From positions 1,149,457 through 1,213,456 of the forward strand of contig NZ_QNRT01000001.1 in NCBI RefSeq assembly GCF_003315245.1: a DNA stretch of 64,000 bases, read 5' to 3'. Under the pieces are notes generated by a model. The model was given only the letters and a program-made list of their open reading frames with translations. It was not told the origin of the DNA and ran no database searches. The translations under genes and the position numbers were made by a program. Of this stretch, positions 8,657 to 18,111 are shown piece by piece (position 1 is the stretch's first letter; each line of letters starts with the position of its first letter). This DNA is from Arenicella xantha. GTDB taxonomy: Bacteria > Pseudomonadota > Gammaproteobacteria > Arenicellales > Arenicellaceae.

Positions 8657-9352
8657 TTAACGCTTGGATTGCGCGATTAGAGTCGGTAACGCAAACGCCA
8701 GCAAGCTAATCGCTAACCAATAAAGGCTTAAAACAACTAGCGCGGACCAATCAAATGGAACCAGAAATTTATTTAACGCGATAACCGAATCAGAAACACC
8801 AAACAGCAAGGCACCAATCGCAATCTGCCACTCGGCAGCCCCTTGATGACCCTTGGCGTTTAACGCCATGCCAATCGCTTGCGCCATCATAATGACAATT
8901 ATTAGCAAATACGCCGCCACCGGCACCAGCAGCGCACCAAGTTTGGGATACAAAATTGAATAGTACGCACCACAGATCAGTAAACTGATGCCGAGTACCT
9001 TGGGCTTAAGCTGATTGCCTCGCAGGCTAATGAAACTCACGATGAAACACAGATGTGCTACAAAAAACGCCGCTAAGCCAAATACGAAATAGTCATTTTT
9101 CAACAATAAGGCATCGCCCAACAGACACGCAAATAGCGCAATTAAGGCAATCGGCGACTCGCGACGAGACAAGCCAATCGAGCGCCATACGAATAAACCA
9201 ATGACCAAAATGGTCGTCAGGGGCTTGAGTAGCATAAACCAACCCCATTGCTCATTCAGTACTGAGCCGATAGCGGCACACGCACAAAGCGCAATTGATG
9301 CAAGAATCCAGCGGCTCACTGTCGACGACGAAGCGGTGGTTAGCGAGTCCAT
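8657..9352 (-). CDS. YhhN family membrane protein (TMEM86/lysoplasmalogenase-like)
   Basis: A 231-residue polytopic protein with about eight hydrophobic helices. Conserved acidic motifs LLGDALLL and LFGVSDSVIA match the YhhN/TMEM86 family, whose animal members are lysoplasmalogenases hydrolysing the vinyl-ether bond of lysoplasmalogens; some bacterial members share this activity. Whether this one does is not shown by sequence. I use the ATG at 9352; in-frame GTG codons at 9361 and 9358 are alternatives with no better ribosome site. It lies 39 bases downstream of apt on the same strand and may be cotranscribed. Confidence 0.75.
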   Translation of the reverse strand: MDSLTTASSSTVSRWILASIALCACAAIGSVLNEQWGWFMLLKPLTTILVIGLFVWRSIGLSRRESPIALIALFACLLGDALLLKNDYFVFGLAAFFVAHLCFIVSFISLRGNQLKPKVLGISLLICGAYYSILYPKLGALLVPVAAYLLIIVIMMAQAIGMALNAKGHQGAAEWQIAIGALLFGVSDSVIALNKFLVPFDWSALVVLSLYWLAISLLAFALPTLIAQSKR

Positions 9353-9391
9353 GCGCACCACTTAACTACTATTTTGGTTCGCGAAGCCATA

Positions 9392-9904
9392 TTAAAACTG
9401 CACCAAGGCCATCGTATCAACGTCGCCTAAACGCGCGCGACCGTTCAACTCGGCTAGTTCAATGACAAATGCGAACAATCTAACATTACCCCCGACCTGA
9501 TTAACCAAGGCTGCGGCCGCCGATGCGGTGCCGCCGGTGGCGAGCAGGTCATCAATAATCAGCACCTGGTCGCCCTGCTTAATCGCAGTTTTCTGTAATT
9601 CGACTTCCGCTTCACCATATTCTAGGGAGTAGGTTTCCGACACGCAGTCACCACCAAGCTTACCCTTCTTACGCGCCATAACGACCGGCAAACCTAACTG
9701 CAAGCCCAGCGCCGCCCCAAACAAAAATCCACGGGCATCGAGCGCCACAATGCGATCAATCGAATGGTTCTCACATTCATCGGCAAATTGCTGGATCACC
9801 CAAGCGAATGCTTCAGGGTGCTCGGTGATTGATTCAATATCTTTAAATTGAATTCCCGGTTTAGGGAAGTCGGGAATCGTTCTGATCAGTGATGCTAAGT
9901 CCAT
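9392..9904 (-). CDS. apt: Adenine phosphoribosyltransferase
   Basis: A 170-residue cytosolic purine salvage enzyme converting adenine and PRPP to AMP and pyrophosphate. The PRPP-binding loop VLIIDDLLATGGT is at about 114-126, the family motif ALDARGFLFG near 54-63, and the flexible-loop motif ARKKGKLGG at about 77-85. Length is typical. There is no strong Shine-Dalgarno before the ATG. A TATAAT box lies about 39 bases upstream. The YhhN-family gene follows. Confidence 0.96.
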   Translation of the reverse strand: MDLASLIRTIPDFPKPGIQFKDIESITEHPEAFAWVIQQFADECENHSIDRIVALDARGFLFGAALGLQLGLPVVMARKKGKLGGDCVSETYSLEYGEAEVELQKTAIKQGDQVLIIDDLLATGGTASAAAALVNQVGGNVRLFAFVIELAELNGRARLGDVDTMALVQF

Positions 9905-9942
9905 AAACGTTTAACGCTCGCCATATAAATAGTCTTTTCGCA

Positions 9943-9948
9943 ATTATA
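9943..9948 (-). promoter_or_regulatory. Putative -10 box of apt
   Basis: A perfect TATAAT on the minus strand, predicted to start transcription about 30 bases before the apt ATG. The matching -35 is weak. Confidence 0.4.
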
Positions 9949-10040
9949 ACGATTCCTTATGACTCTCGTACGGGCTTTTCCTTGTGGCGAGCCAAAGCAG
10001 GCTTTATATTGGCCATTCAGTTACTTTTACAGGGATTATT

Positions 10041-11126
10041 ATGACCATCGACACACGCGCTATTTCGATTTCGTTGGTGATATTAGCAACCATTTCGGTA
10101 TTCTACGTTTTAGTCGTAGGTCAGGCGTTTTTGGTTCCATTAGCCGTAGCGCTTATGGTTTGGTATGTCATTAATGCTTTGAGTCGCACATTTGCCCGCG
10201 CAATTCCCATTTTTGATAAGCCCAATTGGCTAACCATGTTGTTGGCGCTAATAAGTATTGGAATGTTCTTTGGTTTTGCGATCGACATGGTGTCCGACAA
10301 TATATCAGCGGTACGCGAAGCAGCTCCTCAGTACAAAGTAAACTTTGACCGCATGATGGCCGACCTCGCCGCTAACTCACGCTTTGATTTACTCAGTAAC
10401 GTCAAACAAATGGTTACCAACATCGAGATCGCACCGCTTATCTCAGCCTTGGCTAGCACCTTCACCAGTATGATCGGTAATGTGTCGTTAGTGTTGTTCT
10501 ACGTTATGTTTATGCTGCTGGAACAAGGCACTTTTCAGAATAAGATTCGCGCGATTTTCCCTGATCAGAATCGACGTGGCTCAATTATGAGTATTTTGTC
10601 GCACGCTCAGGAAGACATTCAAACCTACTTGTGGATTAAAACCGTCACTAGTTCTTTAACGGGAATCATTAGCTACGGGGTTTTACTCTGGGTCGGCGTC
10701 GATTTTGCTGGATTTTGGGCGTTCACGATTTTTATGTTGAACTTCATTCCCACCATCGGCTCCATTATTGCGACACTATTTCCCGCTATCCTGGCCATGA
10801 TACAGTTTGACACCTTCGCCCAATTCTTCATTGTATTGGCGGCGGTCGGGGCTATCCAGGTGGTGGTTGGTAACTTCTTGGAGCCACGCCTAATGGGCAA
10901 CTCACTAAATGTTAGCCCGTTTGTGGTGATGATGTCATTGACCCTATGGGGCAGCATTTGGGGCATTGCAGGCATGTTTCTGAGCGTGCCGATCACGGTA
11001 ATGATGTTGATCGTGTTCGCACATTTTAAGAAGACCCGCTACATCGCCATTTTACTATCGGGCGACGGTAGCTTAAAGTTTGCCGAGACCGACAGCAGCA
11101 CTTCTAATGAATTAAGCCGTGATTAA
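10041..11126 (+). CDS. AI-2E family transporter (PerM/TqsA-like permease)
   Basis: A 361-residue inner-membrane protein of the autoinducer-2 exporter-like (UPF0118) family. Hydrophobic helices occur in pairs near the N-terminus and in a C-terminal block holding the family motifs GFWAFTIFMLNFIPTIG and NFLEPRLMG. I chose the ATG at 10041 because AGGGA sits six bases upstream; a GTG 57 bases earlier would add 19 residues without a ribosome site. Members transport varied solutes or ions, so AI-2 itself should not be assumed. A bidirectional terminator follows, shared with metK. Confidence 0.88.
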   Translation: MTIDTRAISISLVILATISVFYVLVVGQAFLVPLAVALMVWYVINALSRTFARAIPIFDKPNWLTMLLALISIGMFFGFAIDMVSDNISAVREAAPQYKVNFDRMMADLAANSRFDLLSNVKQMVTNIEIAPLISALASTFTSMIGNVSLVLFYVMFMLLEQGTFQNKIRAIFPDQNRRGSIMSILSHAQEDIQTYLWIKTVTSSLTGIISYGVLLWVGVDFAGFWAFTIFMLNFIPTIGSIIATLFPAILAMIQFDTFAQFFIVLAAVGAIQVVVGNFLEPRLMGNSLNVSPFVVMMSLTLWGSIWGIAGMFLSVPITVMMLIVFAHFKKTRYIAILLSGDGSLKFAETDSSTSNELSRD

Positions 11127-11164
11127 TAAATGCTATTGATTAGTCGCTACCATACAAACGAAAA

Positions 11165-11188
11165 AAAAGGCCGCATTAGCGGCCTTTT
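11165..11188. terminator. Bidirectional intrinsic terminator between AI-2E transporter and metK
   Basis: GGCCGC (11169-11174), loop ATTA, GCGGCC (11179-11184), flanked by AAAA and TTTT that extend the stem and give a U-tract on either strand. It separates two convergent genes. Confidence 0.9.
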
Positions 11189-11218
11189 CTTAGATTTTAA
11201 CTGAACTATACCCGTGTA

Positions 11219-12385
11219 CTACAAACCGGCTGCGTCGCGCAAGGCGTCCGCTTTATCCGTATGCTCCCAAGTAAACTCAGGTTCAGTACGACCAAAATGG
11301 CCATAGGCAGCCGACTTTTTATAGATCGGACGTAGCAAATCAAGCGTTTGGATAATCGCTTTCGGACGTAGATCAAAATGCTCCGCCACCAAGGCTTCTA
11401 TTCTCGCTTCATCAATTTTAGCGGTTCCAAACGTATTAACCATTAAGCTTACCGGCTTGGCAACACCAATCGCGTAGGCCACTTGCACTTCGCAGCGCTC
11501 AGCAAGACCCGCAGCAACCACGTTCTTAGCCACATAACGACCAGCATAGGCCGCCGATCGATCAACTTTTGAGGGGTCTTTACCCGAAAAAGCACCGCCA
11601 CCATGATGCGCGGCACCACCGTAAGTATCGACAATGATTTTACGACCAGTAATACCACAGTCACCAACCGGTCCGCCAATCACAAATCGACCAGTAGGAT
11701 TGATCAGGTACTTAGTATCTGCGGTGATCATTTCTTTCGGTAAAACTGGCTTAACAATCTCCTCAATCACCGCCTCGACTAAATCTTCATGCTTGATTGA
11801 TTCATCATGCTGCGTCGATAACACAACCGTATCGATATAGCTCGGCTTACCGTTTTCGTAACGCACAGTCACTTGCGATTTAGCATCAGGTCGCAACCAA
11901 GCCAGTTGACCACTCTTACGCACTTCAGACTGTTTCTTGACTAAACGATGTGAATACTCGATCGGCATTGGCATCAATACATCGGTTTCCGTGCAAGCAT
12001 AACCAAACATAAGCCCTTGGTCGCCGGCTCCTTGGTCTAGGTCAAGACCTTCACCTTCGTTAACACCTTGAGCGATGTCAACAGACTGCGGATCAAGCGT
12101 AAGCATGACCGCGCAGCTAGCATGATCAAAACCCATCTCAGAGCCTTCATAGCCAATATCTTTGATTGTCTTGCGAATACGCTCAACGACACCGTCCAAA
12201 CTTCGTTTACTGGTAATTTCACCAGAAAGTACCACTAAGCCAGTATTCACCAGCGTTTCGCATGCTACACGCGAATGGGGGTCTACCTCTAACAGATAAT
12301 CAAGAACCGTATCTGAAATTTGGTCAGCCACTTTATCTGGGTGACCTTCCGAAACCGATTCGGAGGTGAATAAGTAATCACGCAT
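11219..12385 (-). CDS. metK: S-adenosylmethionine synthetase
   Basis: A 388-residue enzyme making S-adenosylmethionine from methionine and ATP. Motifs: [14 protein letters not shown] at the N-terminus, [11 protein letters not shown] in the middle, and [19 protein letters not shown] as the P-loop-like phosphate-binding segment. I prefer the second ATG (12385): AAAGG lies about seven bases before it, and MRDYLFTSE aligns without extension to E. coli MetK (MAKHLFTSE). The ATG two codons earlier sits too close to the ribosome site. The leader is short and shows no recognisable SAM riboswitch. It is followed by a terminator shared with the convergent transporter gene. Confidence 0.97.
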   Translation of the reverse strand: MRDYLFTSESVSEGHPDKVADQISDTVLDYLLEVDPHSRVACETLVNTGLVVLSGEITSKRSLDGVVERIRKTIKDIGYEGSEMGFDHASCAVMLTLDPQSVDIAQGVNEGEGLDLDQGAGDQGLMFGYACTETDVLMPMPIEYSHRLVKKQSEVRKSGQLAWLRPDAKSQVTVRYENGKPSYIDTVVLSTQHDESIKHEDLVEAVIEEIVKPVLPKEMITADTKYLINPTGRFVIGGPVGDCGITGRKIIVDTYGGAAHHGGGAFSGKDPSKVDRSAAYAGRYVAKNVVAAGLAERCEVQVAYAIGVAKPVSLMVNTFGTAKIDEARIEALVAEHFDLRPKAIIQTLDLLRPIYKKSAAYGHFGRTEPEFTWEHTDKADALRDAAGL

Positions 12386-12510
12386 TGCCATACCTTTTCG
12401 TATTTTAAGGGTATTTGAGTAAATTTAGTCGGCGGAGTTTAGCACTAACTATGTTTTAATACACTTCACTCAAATCAAGTTGTCTTCGTTTTTGAACGAG
12501 CTTTCTAACC

Positions 12511-13104
12511 ATGGTAAATCGCTTACCTAGCTGGATATTTCTTTGCCTGGCCATATTGTTGATGGGATTTGCCTTGACGCCACTAGTGCGCGTTGCACTG
12601 GGCATTGACGACACCATTCAAATGTCTTTTTTAACGATGGTGTCGATACTCATCGGAGGCTTAATGTGTGGACTAACGGCCATGTTGCTTTTAGCCAAGC
12701 GCCAACCCGAGTTACGAACTTATTTCGACGATCAAGCTGACCACGTTCAAGCGGCCAAAATGCACGCCTGCGGCCTGCTCTTATTCACCGGGCTACCACT
12801 CGCTAATTTCTTAGCCTGTTATTACCTTTGGGTCACAAGTCGCAGTCGCTCGCGATACTTAGATTACCAAGGGCGCGAAGCGATTTGCTTTCAAATCACC
12901 ATCTATTTATATCTACTAATGTGCCTGTTCATGGCCTACGTGATCATCGGTGCACTTGCGATACCGCTGCTGTTAATTTTTAGCCTGTTGGCAAGCTTAA
13001 CCGCAGTCGCTTCGACGCTGCGCGGCAAACAGTTTCGATACCCAGCCAATATTTCGATTATTGATCGGGGCATGCAAACAGTACCGGCTACAGAGTCTGC
13101 ATAA
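12511..13104 (+). CDS. DUF4870-like membrane protein
   Basis: A 197-residue protein with about five hydrophobic segments. The C-terminal half, with [21 protein letters not shown] and a following pair of helices, matches the DUF4870/Tic20-like family (small membrane proteins with a conserved 'D..G.EA..FQ' motif). No function is known for bacterial members. It diverges from metK over about 125 bases. Its 3' end overlaps the convergent hemL gene by 17 bases, so the two transcripts overlap antisense at their ends. Confidence 0.7.
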   Translation: MVNRLPSWIFLCLAILLMGFALTPLVRVALGIDDTIQMSFLTMVSILIGGLMCGLTAMLLLAKRQPELRTYFDDQADHVQAAKMHACGLLLFTGLPLANFLACYYLWVTSRSRSRYLDYQGREAICFQITIYLYLLMCLFMAYVIIGALAIPLLLIFSLLASLTAVASTLRGKQFRYPANISIIDRGMQTVPATESA

Positions 13105-14362
13105 CCTCAGCCGCAGACTCCAAGGTATCGGCGATATCATTTTCGCTGTGAGTAATCGAGATAAAACCAGCTTCGAATGACGACGGTGCCAAATAGACGC
13201 CGCGGTCCAGCATTCCATGAAAAAATGCATTAAATCGAGCGCCATCACAGGCCATAGAGTCAGCAAAACTTTCCACGCGATCAGCATCAGTAAAGAAGAA
13301 GCCAAACATCCCGCCCACACCATTGGTGGCCAATGGTATATCCGCGCGGCTAGCGGCATTTTTGAGCCCAATCAACAGACTCTTGGTTTTTGCTGTTAAG
13401 TTATCGAAAAAGTTAGGCACAGAGATTAATTCAAGAGTTTTGATACCTGCCGCCATTGCCACGGGGTTACCAGACAGTGTTCCCGCTTGATAAACTGGGC
13501 CATCCGGTGAAATATGATTCATGATATCGGCTCTACCGCCAAAAGCTCCAACCGGCATGCCCCCGCCAATCACCTTACCAAAGCAAGTTAGATCAGGCGT
13601 AATACCGTAAAGCCCTTGCGCGCCCTGTAAGCCCACACGGAAACCAGTCATGACCTCATCAAAAATTAATACGGTGCCGTATTGATCACAGACCTTGCGC
13701 AACCCTTCCAAATATCCAGGCTTTGGTGTAATCAAATTCATATTGCCGGCTACCGGTTCAATAATGATAGCGGCAATTTGATCACCCAATTCAGCGAAAA
13801 GAGACTCCACCTGATCTAGATCATTAAACGGCAATGTCAGCGTTTGCTCAGCTACAGCAGCCGGCACTCCCGGCGAAGTTGGCACGCCAAAAGTAAGCGC
13901 GCCTGAGCCGGCTTTAACCAACAAGCTGTCTGAATGGCCATGATAACAACCTTCAAACTTCAAGATTTTATCGCGACCAGTGTAGCCTCGCGCTAAGCGT
14001 AATGCACTCATAGTCGCTTCCGTTCCGGAGCTCACCATACGCACTTTGTCGATGCTTGGGATTAGCTCACAGATTTTCTGCGCCAGCGACGTTTCCGACT
14101 CGGTCGGCGCACCAAAACTCAAACCATTGTCCGCCGCAGTTTTAACTGCATCAATCACTTCAGGATGAGCATGCCCTAGAATCATTGGCCCCCACGAGCC
14201 GACATAGTCAATATATTGTTTACCATCAGCATCCCAAAGATACGCGCCTTTAGCTCGTTGGATGAAAACCGGCTCACCACCCACACTTTTGAAGGCGCGA
14301 ACGGGCGAGTTAACCCCGCCAGGAATGTATTGTTGTGCTTGTTCAAATCGAGAAGTAGACAT
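13088..14362 (-). CDS. hemL: Glutamate-1-semialdehyde 2,1-aminomutase
   Basis: A 424-residue PLP enzyme converting glutamate-1-semialdehyde to 5-aminolevulinate, the last step of C5-pathway tetrapyrrole precursor synthesis. The start [10 protein letters not shown] and the following [11 protein letters not shown] are typical. Substrate and cofactor motifs include [25 protein letters not shown] and the PLP lysine, Lys263, in [17 protein letters not shown]. The frame stays open another 53 codons upstream, but that stretch runs through the rpmE terminator and matches no family sequence, so I start at 14362. It lies downstream of rpmE with a terminator between, so it probably has its own promoter. 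Confidence 0.97.
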   Translation of the reverse strand: MSTSRFEQAQQYIPGGVNSPVRAFKSVGGEPVFIQRAKGAYLWDADGKQYIDYVGSWGPMILGHAHPEVIDAVKTAADNGLSFGAPTESETSLAQKICELIPSIDKVRMVSSGTEATMSALRLARGYTGRDKILKFEGCYHGHSDSLLVKAGSGALTFGVPTSPGVPAAVAEQTLTLPFNDLDQVESLFAELGDQIAAIIIEPVAGNMNLITPKPGYLEGLRKVCDQYGTVLIFDEVMTGFRVGLQGAQGLYGITPDLTCFGKVIGGGMPVGAFGGRADIMNHISPDGPVYQAGTLSGNPVAMAAGIKTLELISVPNFFDNLTAKTKSLLIGLKNAASRADIPLATNGVGGMFGFFFTDADRVESFADSMACDGARFNAFFHGMLDRGVYLAPSSFEAGFISITHSENDIADTLESAAEVMQTL

Positions 14363-14438
14363 GCGAATGGTCTCGTGTTTGGTGGATATGGGAGATTGCC
14401 ATGATGCCGCCTTGCTCGCAATCAAAAGCAAGGCGAAA

Positions 14439-14464
14439 AAAAAGACGCAAATATGCGTCTTTTT
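14439..14464 (-). terminator. Intrinsic terminator of rpmE
   Basis: GACGCA (14444-14449), loop of four, TGCGTC (14454-14459), flanked by A and T runs. On the minus strand it ends in eight U residues. It lies just after the rpmE stop and before hemL. Confidence 0.88.
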
Positions 14465-14486
14465 CTCATTCCATAAAAATGGAACT

Positions 14487-14690
14487 CTATTTCTTGCCGT
14501 AACGCGACTTGAATCGACCAACGCGGCCTTCAGTGTCCATTACTTTCTGCTTGCCAGTATAAAACGGGTGGCACTCAGAACAAATTTCCACATGGAGGTC
14601 TTTGCCTAAGGTTGAGCCAGTTTTAAACGCGGCGCCGCATGCACAGGTGACGTTAATTTCACCGTATGCTGGATGGATGTCTGCTTTCAT
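14487..14690 (-). CDS. rpmE: 50S ribosomal protein L31 (zinc-binding form)
   Basis: A 67-residue ribosomal protein. The zinc ligands of the C+ form of L31 are present in VTCACGAAF and [13 protein letters not shown], so this is not the zinc-independent paralogue. GGAG lies eight bases before the ATG. A strong intrinsic terminator follows, so it is likely monocistronic. Confidence 0.96.
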   Translation of the reverse strand: MKADIHPAYGEINVTCACGAAFKTGSTLGKDLHVEICSECHPFYTGKQKVMDTEGRVGRFKSRYGKK

Positions 14691-14819
14691 GATTTTCTCC
14701 AGTTAAAAGAGATCGAACTCGTGATTTGGCGCGAATTCATACTCAGGGCGAGCGAATATAGGGCAATCGCCGCGCTAATTCAAGCGCTTAACACGCACTG
14801 CGACTAAAATTTCTCCAAT

Positions 14820-15620
14820 TTAGCTATTGTTTGGCTTAACACTTGAGTAAACATTCGCCAAAGCAGCAAACTGCCCAACCGATAAAGTCTCCGAACGAGC
14901 GGATGGATCGATATCAATTGCTTCGATTTGACTTGTAGATAGCATCGGCTTGAGGTTATTACGCAAGGTTTTACGTCGCATACTAAAAGCCTGTTTAACC
15001 AACGCCGTGAAATCCTCATGATCACTGACCGGATGTGCAATCTCCGTCAATGGCGTGAGCCGAGCGATGGCGGAATCCACTTTGGGCGCGGGAAAGAAGG
15101 CTGTTGGAGGCACACCAAACAAAAGCTCAATATGGTAGCGTTGCTGCAACATTACCGATAAACGACCATATTGCTTGCTACCCGGCTTGGACGCCATGCG
15201 TTCAACTACCTCTTTTTGCAGCATCACAATCTGCGAGTCAATTCGATCCGCGTACGGCATCAAGTGAAACAATACCGGACTAGAAATATTATACGGCAAG
15301 TTGCCGATCACCTTAATTTTGCGATCAACCTGATTAAGCACCGTAGCAAAATCAAACTTCAACACGTCAACACCGTGCACTGTGAGGCGCGGATTGTTGC
15401 GTGCTCGCCAATATTCCACCAAGTCTCGATCAAACTCGACTAAATGCAAATGCGCAGCCAGTGGTAAAATCAATTCAGTTAAAGCACCTCGCCCAGGACC
15501 AATCTCCAACACGATATCGCTTGGTTGCACACTTAAGCTACCCACTATCTTGGCAATGATATTCGGGTCCTGCAAAAAATTTTGGCCAAGAGTTTTTCTT
15601 GGCGCTGCAAATTCGGTCAT
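14820..15620 (-). CDS. rsmA: 16S rRNA dimethyladenosine transferase
   Basis: A 266-residue methyltransferase that dimethylates two adjacent adenosines (A1518/A1519 in E. coli numbering) near the 3' end of 16S rRNA during 30S assembly. The N-terminal KTLGQNFLQDPN, the SAM motif VLEIGPGRGALTEL (about 38-50) and the catalytic GNLPYNIS (106-113) are intact. Its ATG overlaps the pdxA stop in ATGA, so the two are translationally coupled, the usual gammaproteobacterial pdxA-rsmA order. The apaG gene that often follows is absent here. Confidence 0.96.
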   Translation of the reverse strand: MTEFAAPRKTLGQNFLQDPNIIAKIVGSLSVQPSDIVLEIGPGRGALTELILPLAAHLHLVEFDRDLVEYWRARNNPRLTVHGVDVLKFDFATVLNQVDRKIKVIGNLPYNISSPVLFHLMPYADRIDSQIVMLQKEVVERMASKPGSKQYGRLSVMLQQRYHIELLFGVPPTAFFPAPKVDSAIARLTPLTEIAHPVSDHEDFTALVKQAFSMRRKTLRNNLKPMLSTSQIEAIDIDPSARSETLSVGQFAALANVYSSVKPNNS

Positions 15621-16588
15621 TGGATATTCTCTGTTAACTTGCGACTGTGTTGCATACGACGCGCTTCAGCAATCGCGGTCATTAGGCTGCCGGTATCAGC
15701 CTGCCCCGAGCCGGCCAAATCAAATGCTGTGCCATGGTCAACCGAGGTGCGAATAATCGGTAGGCCCAAAGTAATATTGGCGGCTTCGCCAAACCCTTGC
15801 GACTTTAAGACTGGCAAACCTTGGTCATGATACATCGCCACCGCAATGTCAGCCTTTGCCAAATATTTAGCAGTAAATAGTGTATCCGCCGGCAATGGAC
15901 CGACCACATCCAAACCTTCAGCGCGTAAACGCGCCAACGCCGGCTCAATGATTTCGATTTCTTCCATGCCCAAATGTCCACCTTCACCAGCATGTGGATT
16001 CAACCCGCAAATCAACTGGCGCGGTGCAGCAATACCAAACTTCGACCTAAGGTCATGATCAATAATTCGACATACTTGCATAATGCGCTGCTCAGTAATC
16101 GCGGCACTGACGTCTTTTAACGGCAGATGCGTTGTTATCAGCGCAACCCGAAGGCGCGACGTCGCCAGTAGCATAACCGGCAACGGGGCGCCGGTTCGCT
16201 CGGCCAAGTATTCGGTATGCCCACTAAAAGCCATGCCGGCATCATTGATAATCCCCTTGTGTAACGGGCCAGTCACCATCGCCGAAAAATCACCTTGTAG
16301 GCAACCATCAATGGCGACATTTAACATGTTAATCACACCCGGCACGTTTACTACACTTGGCGCCCCACAAACACTTGGGTCAGCCACAGGTACATCGATC
16401 ACCCTGAGGCTCGACGGCAAGGCAATGCCTAAGCGCTCAGCTCGCGCTATCAACACTCGTCGGTCGGTGATCACCGCAATATCCAACAATTCTGATTCTT
16501 GAGCTAGCTGTAGGATGATGTCTGGGCCAATTCCGGCGGGTTCACCGACGGTATAAGCAATTCGAGGCATAGGCGTTGTGGTTGGCAT
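15617..16588 (-). CDS. pdxA: 4-hydroxythreonine-4-phosphate dehydrogenase
   Basis: A 323-residue NAD-dependent, metal-binding oxidoreductase of pyridoxal phosphate synthesis (DXP-dependent route). Motifs: YTVGEPAGIGPD near the N-terminus, the metal-binding HTEYLAER segment, and LNPHAGEGGHLG plus MYHDQGLPVLKS toward the C-terminus. The ATG at 16588 has no Shine-Dalgarno but lies six bases after a perfect TATAAT, so the message may be leaderless. An in-frame ATG at 16570 (MPRIAYTVG) fits family length equally well and also lacks a ribosome site. It is coupled to rsmA by a 4-base overlap. Confidence 0.96.
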   Translation of the reverse strand: MPTTTPMPRIAYTVGEPAGIGPDIILQLAQESELLDIAVITDRRVLIARAERLGIALPSSLRVIDVPVADPSVCGAPSVVNVPGVINMLNVAIDGCLQGDFSAMVTGPLHKGIINDAGMAFSGHTEYLAERTGAPLPVMLLATSRLRVALITTHLPLKDVSAAITEQRIMQVCRIIDHDLRSKFGIAAPRQLICGLNPHAGEGGHLGMEEIEIIEPALARLRAEGLDVVGPLPADTLFTAKYLAKADIAVAMYHDQGLPVLKSQGFGEAANITLGLPIIRTSVDHGTAFDLAGSGQADTGSLMTAIAEARRMQHSRKLTENIQ

Positions 16589-16594
16589 TTTCTG

Positions 16595-16600
16595 ATTATA
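16595..16600 (-). promoter_or_regulatory. -10 box of pdxA, six bases before ATG (leaderless candidate)
   Basis: A perfect TATAAT on the minus strand with six bases (CAGAAA) between it and the pdxA ATG. Transcription would begin at or next to the A of the ATG. The -35 region is poor. Confidence 0.5.
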
Positions 16601-16660
16601 CCGCCTGCCCTTACCTAACGGTTATTTTATGTGGTTAAGCTCGTTACCATCGACGCGGTT

Positions 16661-16669
16661 TGCTAGAAT
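16661..16669 (+). promoter_or_regulatory. Putative extended -10 promoter of glmU-glmS
   Basis: TG-C-TAGAAT forms an extended -10 element about 28 bases before the glmU ATG, in the intergenic region shared with the divergent pdxA promoter. Confidence 0.5.
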
Positions 16670-16697
16670 CATTCTTTTACTTAACGCCCCTCTCCTA

Positions 16698-18089
16698 ATG
16701 AGCAACCGACCTCTTCATATCGTGATTTTGGCCGCCGGCAAAGGCAGCCGTATGCTTTCCGACCAACCAAAGATCTTGCATCAAGTTGCCGGCAAGAGTT
16801 TGCTTGACCATGTACTCGATAGCGCATTGGGCCTCAATCCACAAATGATACATATCGTGGTGGGTCACGGTAAAGACGAAGTAATGGCGGCATTCGAGCA
16901 TCATACTAGCCGCTCTTTATTTAGCTGGGTTGAACAAACCGAGCAGCTCGGCACGGGTCATGCAGTCTCCACAGCACTTCCAGCGATTCCCGAAGAGGCA
17001 GATGTATTAACCCTAACCGCTGATGTACCCCTGATCAAACAGCAAACATTAAGCGATTTAACGGCCTGCCTAGACACCCATTGCTTGGCGATTCTTACCG
17101 CCACAGTGGCAGACCCAACTGGACTGGGCCGAATCACACGTAACGACGATGGTGACATCACAGGCATTGTTGAACATAAAGACGCGAACTCCACACAACG
17201 AGCAATTCGCGAAATTAACTCAGGCATTATTTGTGCGCGCCGATCCGAGTTGGCCGACTGGCTTACCCGAATTGACAGCGATAATGCTCAAAACGAATAC
17301 TATCTGACCGACATTCTAGGATTAGCTCACCAAGACGGTGCGCCAATAGCGAGTCGGCAGCCAGCGCAAAACCATGAAGTAATGGGCATCAACAGCCGCA
17401 AACAATTAGCCGAGGTAGAGCGGCTATATCAACGCGAATTAGCTGACCTGCTAATGGAACAAGGGGTTACACTGCGTGATCCGTCGCGAATTGATATTCG
17501 TGGCGATGTTACTATTGGTGCAGACACTATTATCGACGTTAACGTTGTCATTGAAGGCCCTACTCATATCGGCCGGCACGTAACGATTGCACCAAACTGC
17601 ATCATCACAGCAAGCCGCATTGCGGATTCTGTCAAGATTCATGCCAATACGGTGATCGAACAAACCGAGATTTCTTCAGGTGCCAACGTCGGACCATTTG
17701 CGCGCCTCCGGCCAGGCACGACCATTGGTGAAAACGCGCGTATTGGCAATTTTGTCGAGACCAAGAACTCGAAGTTAGCCGAAGGGGCCAAAGTGAACCA
17801 CCTCAGTTATGTGGGCGATGCAACTGTGGGCCGTAACACGAACATCGGTGCCGGTGTTATTACTTGCAATTACGATGGCGCCAATAAACATCAAACGACC
17901 ATTGGCAATGACGTATTTGTCGGGTCTGATTGCCAACTAGTCGCGCCAGTAGAGATTGAAGATGGCGCCACTATTGGTGCCGGATCGACCATTACGCAAC
18001 ATGTTGGTAAAAATCAACTCGCGATTAGCCGAGGCCGTCAGCGCCAGATTTCTGGCTGGCAGCGACCGGTGAAGAAAAAACTCCGTTAG
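16698..18089 (+). CDS. glmU: Bifunctional N-acetylglucosamine-1-phosphate uridyltransferase / glucosamine-1-phosphate acetyltransferase
   Basis: A 463-residue cytosolic enzyme making UDP-N-acetylglucosamine for peptidoglycan and lipid A. The N-terminal pyrophosphorylase domain carries LAAGKGSRM (11-19); the C-terminal half is a left-handed beta-helix of hexapeptide repeats with the acetyltransferase segment VNHLSYVGDATVG. I start at MSNRPLHIV; the 23 codons upstream do not match the family. glmS follows after 22 bases, giving successive steps of one pathway in one operon. The divergent pdxA shares the upstream region. Confidence 0.97.
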   Translation: MSNRPLHIVILAAGKGSRMLSDQPKILHQVAGKSLLDHVLDSALGLNPQMIHIVVGHGKDEVMAAFEHHTSRSLFSWVEQTEQLGTGHAVSTALPAIPEEADVLTLTADVPLIKQQTLSDLTACLDTHCLAILTATVADPTGLGRITRNDDGDITGIVEHKDANSTQRAIREINSGIICARRSELADWLTRIDSDNAQNEYYLTDILGLAHQDGAPIASRQPAQNHEVMGINSRKQLAEVERLYQRELADLLMEQGVTLRDPSRIDIRGDVTIGADTIIDVNVVIEGPTHIGRHVTIAPNCIITASRIADSVKIHANTVIEQTEISSGANVGPFARLRPGTTIGENARIGNFVETKNSKLAEGAKVNHLSYVGDATVGRNTNIGAGVITCNYDGANKHQTTIGNDVFVGSDCQLVAPVEIEDGATIGAGSTITQHVGKNQLAISRGRQRQISGWQRPVKKKLR

Positions 18090-18111
18090 AGAAAACGATA
18101 GGATTATTGAT

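Noticed and set aside
12386-12510. SAM riboswitch upstream of metK
   Set aside because: The leader is short and shows no conserved SAM-I, SAM-II or SAM-IV core.
14363-14521. N-terminal extension of hemL
   Set aside because: The 53 extra codons run through the rpmE terminator and do not resemble any aminomutase; the family start is at 14362.
16083-16502. 139-codon frame antisense to pdxA
   Set aside because: It lies entirely within a well-supported gene, and its product resembles no family.
18090-18111. glmS ribozyme
   Set aside because: The glmU-glmS gap is only 22 bases, too short for the ribozyme.
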